From Pedobacter frigidisoli (GTDB taxonomy: Bacteria > Bacteroidota > Bacteroidia > Sphingobacteriales > Sphingobacteriaceae), in contig NZ_SJSN01000027.1 of assembly GCF_004331675.1 (NCBI RefSeq), positions 1 to 34,549 of the forward strand: a DNA stretch of 34,549 bases, in the 5' to 3' direction. Shown in pieces: positions 32,258 to 34,549 of the stretch. The notes under the pieces are model-generated. The model saw only the letters and a list, made by a program, of their open reading frames with translations, was not told the DNA's origin and ran no database searches. The position numbers were made by a program, and so were the translations under genes. Position 1 is the stretch's first letter; every line of letters starts with the position of its first letter.

Positions 32258-33361
32258 TTACATGGAAAAACCATTCTTATTTCTCCATCTTACTTCTTCC
32301 TCAGTTCTTGGTAAAAGTTGATCTAACATTTCTACGGCTCCTGCTTGCACTTCTGCTATAAAAGGGTGTAAATCTTTGTTGTAATCATTAAATGCCAGTT
32401 CAAAATTGCCGTTATGTTTCTCAAAAGCATCTGCTAATGCTGTGGCGCCGATTATCGCTAATGAGCCACCCATTCCGGCAGCTGGTGAAGCGCAATATCC
32501 TGCATCGCCAACTAATGCAACACGACCTTTTGTCCATGACGGCATTTTCACTTGGCAAAACTTATCAAAGTAAAAAGATTTTGAGTTTAATAATTCTGCT
32601 TTCAGTTCAGGCGTTCGCCAACTCATGCCTTGCATTTGTTCAAAAACTATTTGCTTAAGTTGCTCTTGATTACGGAAATCGTAAGAAATTTCCTTTTCTA
32701 GCCGAAACGTAAAAATAATGTCCGTTTTATTATTGTAAGCATAAAGCGCAAGCCCCTTGTTTGGCTCTGCATACATTTGATAAGTGCCTGCTTTCACCAA
32801 TAACTTGTTTGCAATGGCAATAGCAAAATATTGCCCCAGAAAATGAACATATTCAGATTCTGCTCCAAACCAGATTTTTCGTACTGCCGAGTGGATGCCA
32901 TCACAACCAAATACCAGCTCAAATTGGCTTTGAGTCCCGTTTTTGAACGTAACTTCCACACAATCCTCTTTTTCATTTAGCAATGTAATACCATCATCGA
33001 ACGTGAAATCAACATCGTTTTTTACAAGCTCGAATAACATATTTAACAAAATATCTCTTTCTATTTCAAACTCATTTTCTGGCGATTGTTTTAAAAGGAT
33101 AGAATGCTCGGTAACATCATCAGCATTTTTAAATTCCCACTTTTCTGGGCCAACTCTGTTTGCTTTTATTTGCTCAAAAAGACCCATCCGTTTAACAATC
33201 TCTACGGTACCATCCTTAATGTCAACTGGCGTACCACCCATTTTAAGCTGAGTTCCAATTTCAACAATGGTTACTCGATAGCCCATTTTGTTCATCCAAT
33301 AAGCAGTTGTTAGTCCTGCAAAACTTGCTCCCGATATTAGTATTTTCTTTTTATGCTCCAT
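32258..33361 (-). CDS. FAD-dependent monooxygenase (PHBH/UbiH type), second flavin enzyme
   Basis: The protein has 367 residues. The N-terminal Rossmann motif is ILISGASFAGLTTAYWMNKM (GASFAG at 11-16, a common variant of GxGxxG) and ends in VTIVE. A middle block, ELVFGCDGIHSAVRKIWFG, is the second FAD/NADPH motif (DG), and GRVALVGDAGYCASPAAGMG near residue 281 is the GD motif. The class hydroxylates aromatic compounds and includes Tet(X) and rifamycin monooxygenases; this protein lacks the PPFAGxGVN form seen in the Tet(X)-like neighbour, so its substrate is open. It lies 78 bases downstream of the truncated AraC gene on the same strand and is probably controlled by it. Confidence 0.88.
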   Translation of the reverse strand: MEHKKKILISGASFAGLTTAYWMNKMGYRVTIVEIGTQLKMGGTPVDIKDGTVEIVKRMGLFEQIKANRVGPEKWEFKNADDVTEHSILLKQSPENEFEIERDILLNMLFELVKNDVDFTFDDGITLLNEKEDCVEVTFKNGTQSQFELVFGCDGIHSAVRKIWFGAESEYVHFLGQYFAIAIANKLLVKAGTYQMYAEPNKGLALYAYNNKTDIIFTFRLEKEISYDFRNQEQLKQIVFEQMQGMSWRTPELKAELLNSKSFYFDKFCQVKMPSWTKGRVALVGDAGYCASPAAGMGGSLAIIGATALADAFEKHNGNFELAFNDYNKDLHPFIAEVQAGAVEMLDQLLPRTEEEVRWRNKNGFSM

Positions 33362-33439
33362 TTTTTACTGTTTAAATGATGGTTCAAAATTCAAGAACAT
33401 AATTACAGCAAGAAATAAATAAGCGTAGTAAGTATTGGA

Positions 33440-34252
33440 TTATTCGTGGTTTTTCTTTCGGAACGATAAGGCAGACATACCTGTTGCCTTAGTAAAGATT
33501 CGTGAGAAATAGGGGTAATCCTCATAACCTAATACAAACGAAATTTCCTTAACTGATTTATTGGTGTGGTAAAGAAGACGTTTTGCCTCTAAAATTATCC
33601 TGTCTTGAATATGTTGTGAAACGGAAAACCCAGTGGTATTCTTGATGCATTCATTTAAATAGGCGGTAGAGATGTTGAGCTGATTCGCGTATTCACTTGG
33701 TCGTTTGATAATACAGTAATTCTTTTCTAACAGTTGTTTAAATGCTTTGGCAACTATTTCAAATCTCGATAGATTAGCTTCTAACTGATGTTGATTTAAA
33801 AATTGTGAGATCAAAAAAGCAACTAAAGTATTACAACTGTCTTTCAACAAATAAAAACTAAGCTTATTGTCTTTTTGAGTGAAGAAATTTAAACAAAGAA
33901 ATGATATATCCGAAACAACTAAGTTGGTCTCTTTGGTCAGTTTTAATGGCGCTGCTGGTGTTAATTCTTCTAGCAGTTTAAGGTATTCTGGATTCAGGTT
34001 TTCATTTTTGATAGCCAAAGAGCAAACGGTAATATCTTCAAATTCTAAAATGCGATGAACTTGACTTGAGTGCATATAAACAGCAGCAGGTGCCGTTATT
34101 TCATATCTTCGAAAATCAATTTCTACATGAATGGTTCCTTTTTCAACGATGTGAAATGTATTCCCTTCATCCCGATGCGAAAGTGTTGCTTCATCATAAT
34201 AGGAGGCCGTTTCGAAATCAGATTTTTTAATATTTAATCTTTCAATAGAAAT
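33440..34252 (-). CDS. AraC-family regulator with cupin-type sensor, 5' end removed by IS66 (broken)
   Basis: The frame stays open from 33440 up to 34252, where the IS66 inverted repeat begins, giving about 270 codons without any ATG, GTG or TTG before the methionine at 34075. The upstream part reads ISIERLNIKKSDFETASYY, then HRDEGNTFHIVEKGTIHVEI, a normal AraC cupin sensor domain, followed by MHSSQVHRILEFEDITVCS. The C-terminal domain has two helix-turn-helix motifs (YANQLNISTAYLNECIK; VKEISFVLGYEDYPYFSRIF). The start codon and promoter must therefore have been beyond 34252. Any protein made now would start internally at 34075, losing about 59 residues of the sensor domain. Probably once controlled the adjacent monooxygenase. 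Confidence 0.85.
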   Translation of the reverse strand: MSIERLNIKKSDFETASYYDEATLSHRDEGNTFHIVEKGTIHVEIDFRRYEITAPAAVYMHSSQVHRILEFEDITVCSLAIKNENLNPEYLKLLEELTPAAPLKLTKETNLVVSDISFLCLNFFTQKDNKLSFYLLKDSCNTLVAFLISQFLNQHQLEANLSRFEIVAKAFKQLLEKNYCIIKRPSEYANQLNISTAYLNECIKNTTGFSVSQHIQDRIILEAKRLLYHTNKSVKEISFVLGYEDYPYFSRIFTKATGMSALSFRKKNHE

Positions 34253-34276
34253 GTAAGCAGCCTACCAAGTACATCT
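34253..34276 (+). repeat. IS66 left terminal inverted repeat
   Basis: gtaagcagcctaccaagtac and four further bases match the complement of 274-297 at about 19 of 24 positions. The boundary is supported independently by the abrupt loss of AraC coding sequence at 34252. Confidence 0.8.
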
Positions 34277-34320
34277 TTTAAATAACTTTCACGATGTTTT
34301 TCTTTGCATAAAAGAAATAT

Positions 34321-34549
34321 ATGAGAACATCAGAAGAAAAAATGTTAGCAGTTGAGGCTTGGCGCACCAGTGGGCTTAGCCAGAATGAATACTGCAAGAC
34401 CCTTGGAGTCAAACGTACCACTTTTGCCAACTGGGTATCGCGCAATAGACGAAAACAAGCTGTTCCCAATTTTGTTAGAGTTACCATCCCTCCAGTTGCT
34501 ATTTCGACAGCTGTAGAGGTTATTTACCCAAACGGAGTAATTATCAAGG
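34321..34549 (+). CDS. tnpA: IS66 accessory protein TnpA-like, N-terminal part (3' end outside window)
   Basis: The frame runs from ATG 34321 to the window end without a stop (76 codons seen). The product starts MRTSEEKMLAVEAWRTSGLS and continues NEYCKTLGVKRTTFANWVSR, a helix-turn-helix of the kind found in the small first protein of IS66 elements, then VEVIYPNGVII, the usual C-terminal strand of that family. It is thought to bind the ends of the element. It lies 44 bases after the left inverted repeat, the expected first position, with tnpB and tnpC following outside the window. Confidence 0.88.
   Translation, partial: MRTSEEKMLAVEAWRTSGLSQNEYCKTLGVKRTTFANWVSRNRRKQAVPNFVRVTIPPVAISTAVEVIYPNGVIIK

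Larger units (their letters stand above)
34253..34549 (+). mobile_element. IS66-family insertion sequence, left end (remainder outside window)
   Basis: It starts with the left terminal inverted repeat at 34253 (gtaagcagcct), followed by a non-coding lead of 44 bases and the accessory gene tnpA at 34321. Same orientation as the copy at 1-297. The inner flank atagaaat (34245-34252) differs from the inner flank of the left copy, so these are not two sides of a single insertion. Confidence 0.85.

Noticed and set aside
1..34549. Simple composite transposon carrying the whole segment
   Set aside because: Both IS copies interrupt resident genes at their inner edges, and the content looks like ordinary chromosomal genes. 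Outer target duplicates are outside the window, so this cannot be shown; separate insertions explain the cut genes better.

Overview
The window is an AT-rich piece of a Bacteroidota chromosome, most likely Sphingobacteriaceae (Pedobacter-like). This rests on gene content (tandem ~790-aa FtsX/MacB-type permeases, a fused trehalose-6-phosphate synthase/phosphatase, an S9 dipeptidyl peptidase, a DUF3298 lipoprotein, TAnnTTTG-type promoter candidates) and on the general lack of Shine-Dalgarno sequences. No rRNA, tRNA or CRISPR array was seen.

Edges. Both ends lie inside IS66-family elements in the same orientation. The left end holds the last 89 codons of an IS66 transposase and the right terminal inverted repeat (to 297). 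The right end holds the left inverted repeat (from 34253) and the start of the accessory gene tnpA. Each copy cuts a resident gene: the left one replaces the last codons of the trehalose gene, and the right one removes the start of an AraC-family regulator.

0.3-5.8 kb, minus strand: the trehalose-6-phosphate synthase/phosphatase fusion, then (transcribed leftward) an NtrC-type sigma-54 response regulator followed by its NtrY-like histidine kinase.

6.1-21.7 kb, plus strand, divergent from the regulator: a membrane fusion protein, an ABC ATPase, five consecutive MacB/FtsX-like permeases and a second ABC ATPase. A sigma-54-like promoter and an upstream perfect inverted repeat sit in the divergent intergenic region, so the regulator probably drives this operon. 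Dispersed GC-rich palindromic repeats occupy most gaps of this locus. Three permease junctions carry a near-constant 140-141 bp repeat cassette whose last bases provide a strong Shine-Dalgarno sequence.

21.7-28.7 kb: a BtuF-like metal/cobalamin-binding-fold protein, a frameshifted small lipoprotein gene, a minus-strand group of three lipoproteins (one DUF3298, two paralogous polysaccharide deacetylases), and a plus-strand S9 prolyl-type peptidase.

29.0-34.2 kb, all minus strand: a Tet(X)-like flavin monooxygenase with an AraC regulator just upstream, an Arr-type rifampin ADP-ribosyltransferase, a GNAT acetyltransferase, a second FAD monooxygenase and the IS-truncated AraC regulator. This is a small group of drug-modifying-enzyme relatives next to an insertion sequence; their activity on drugs is inferred from family only.
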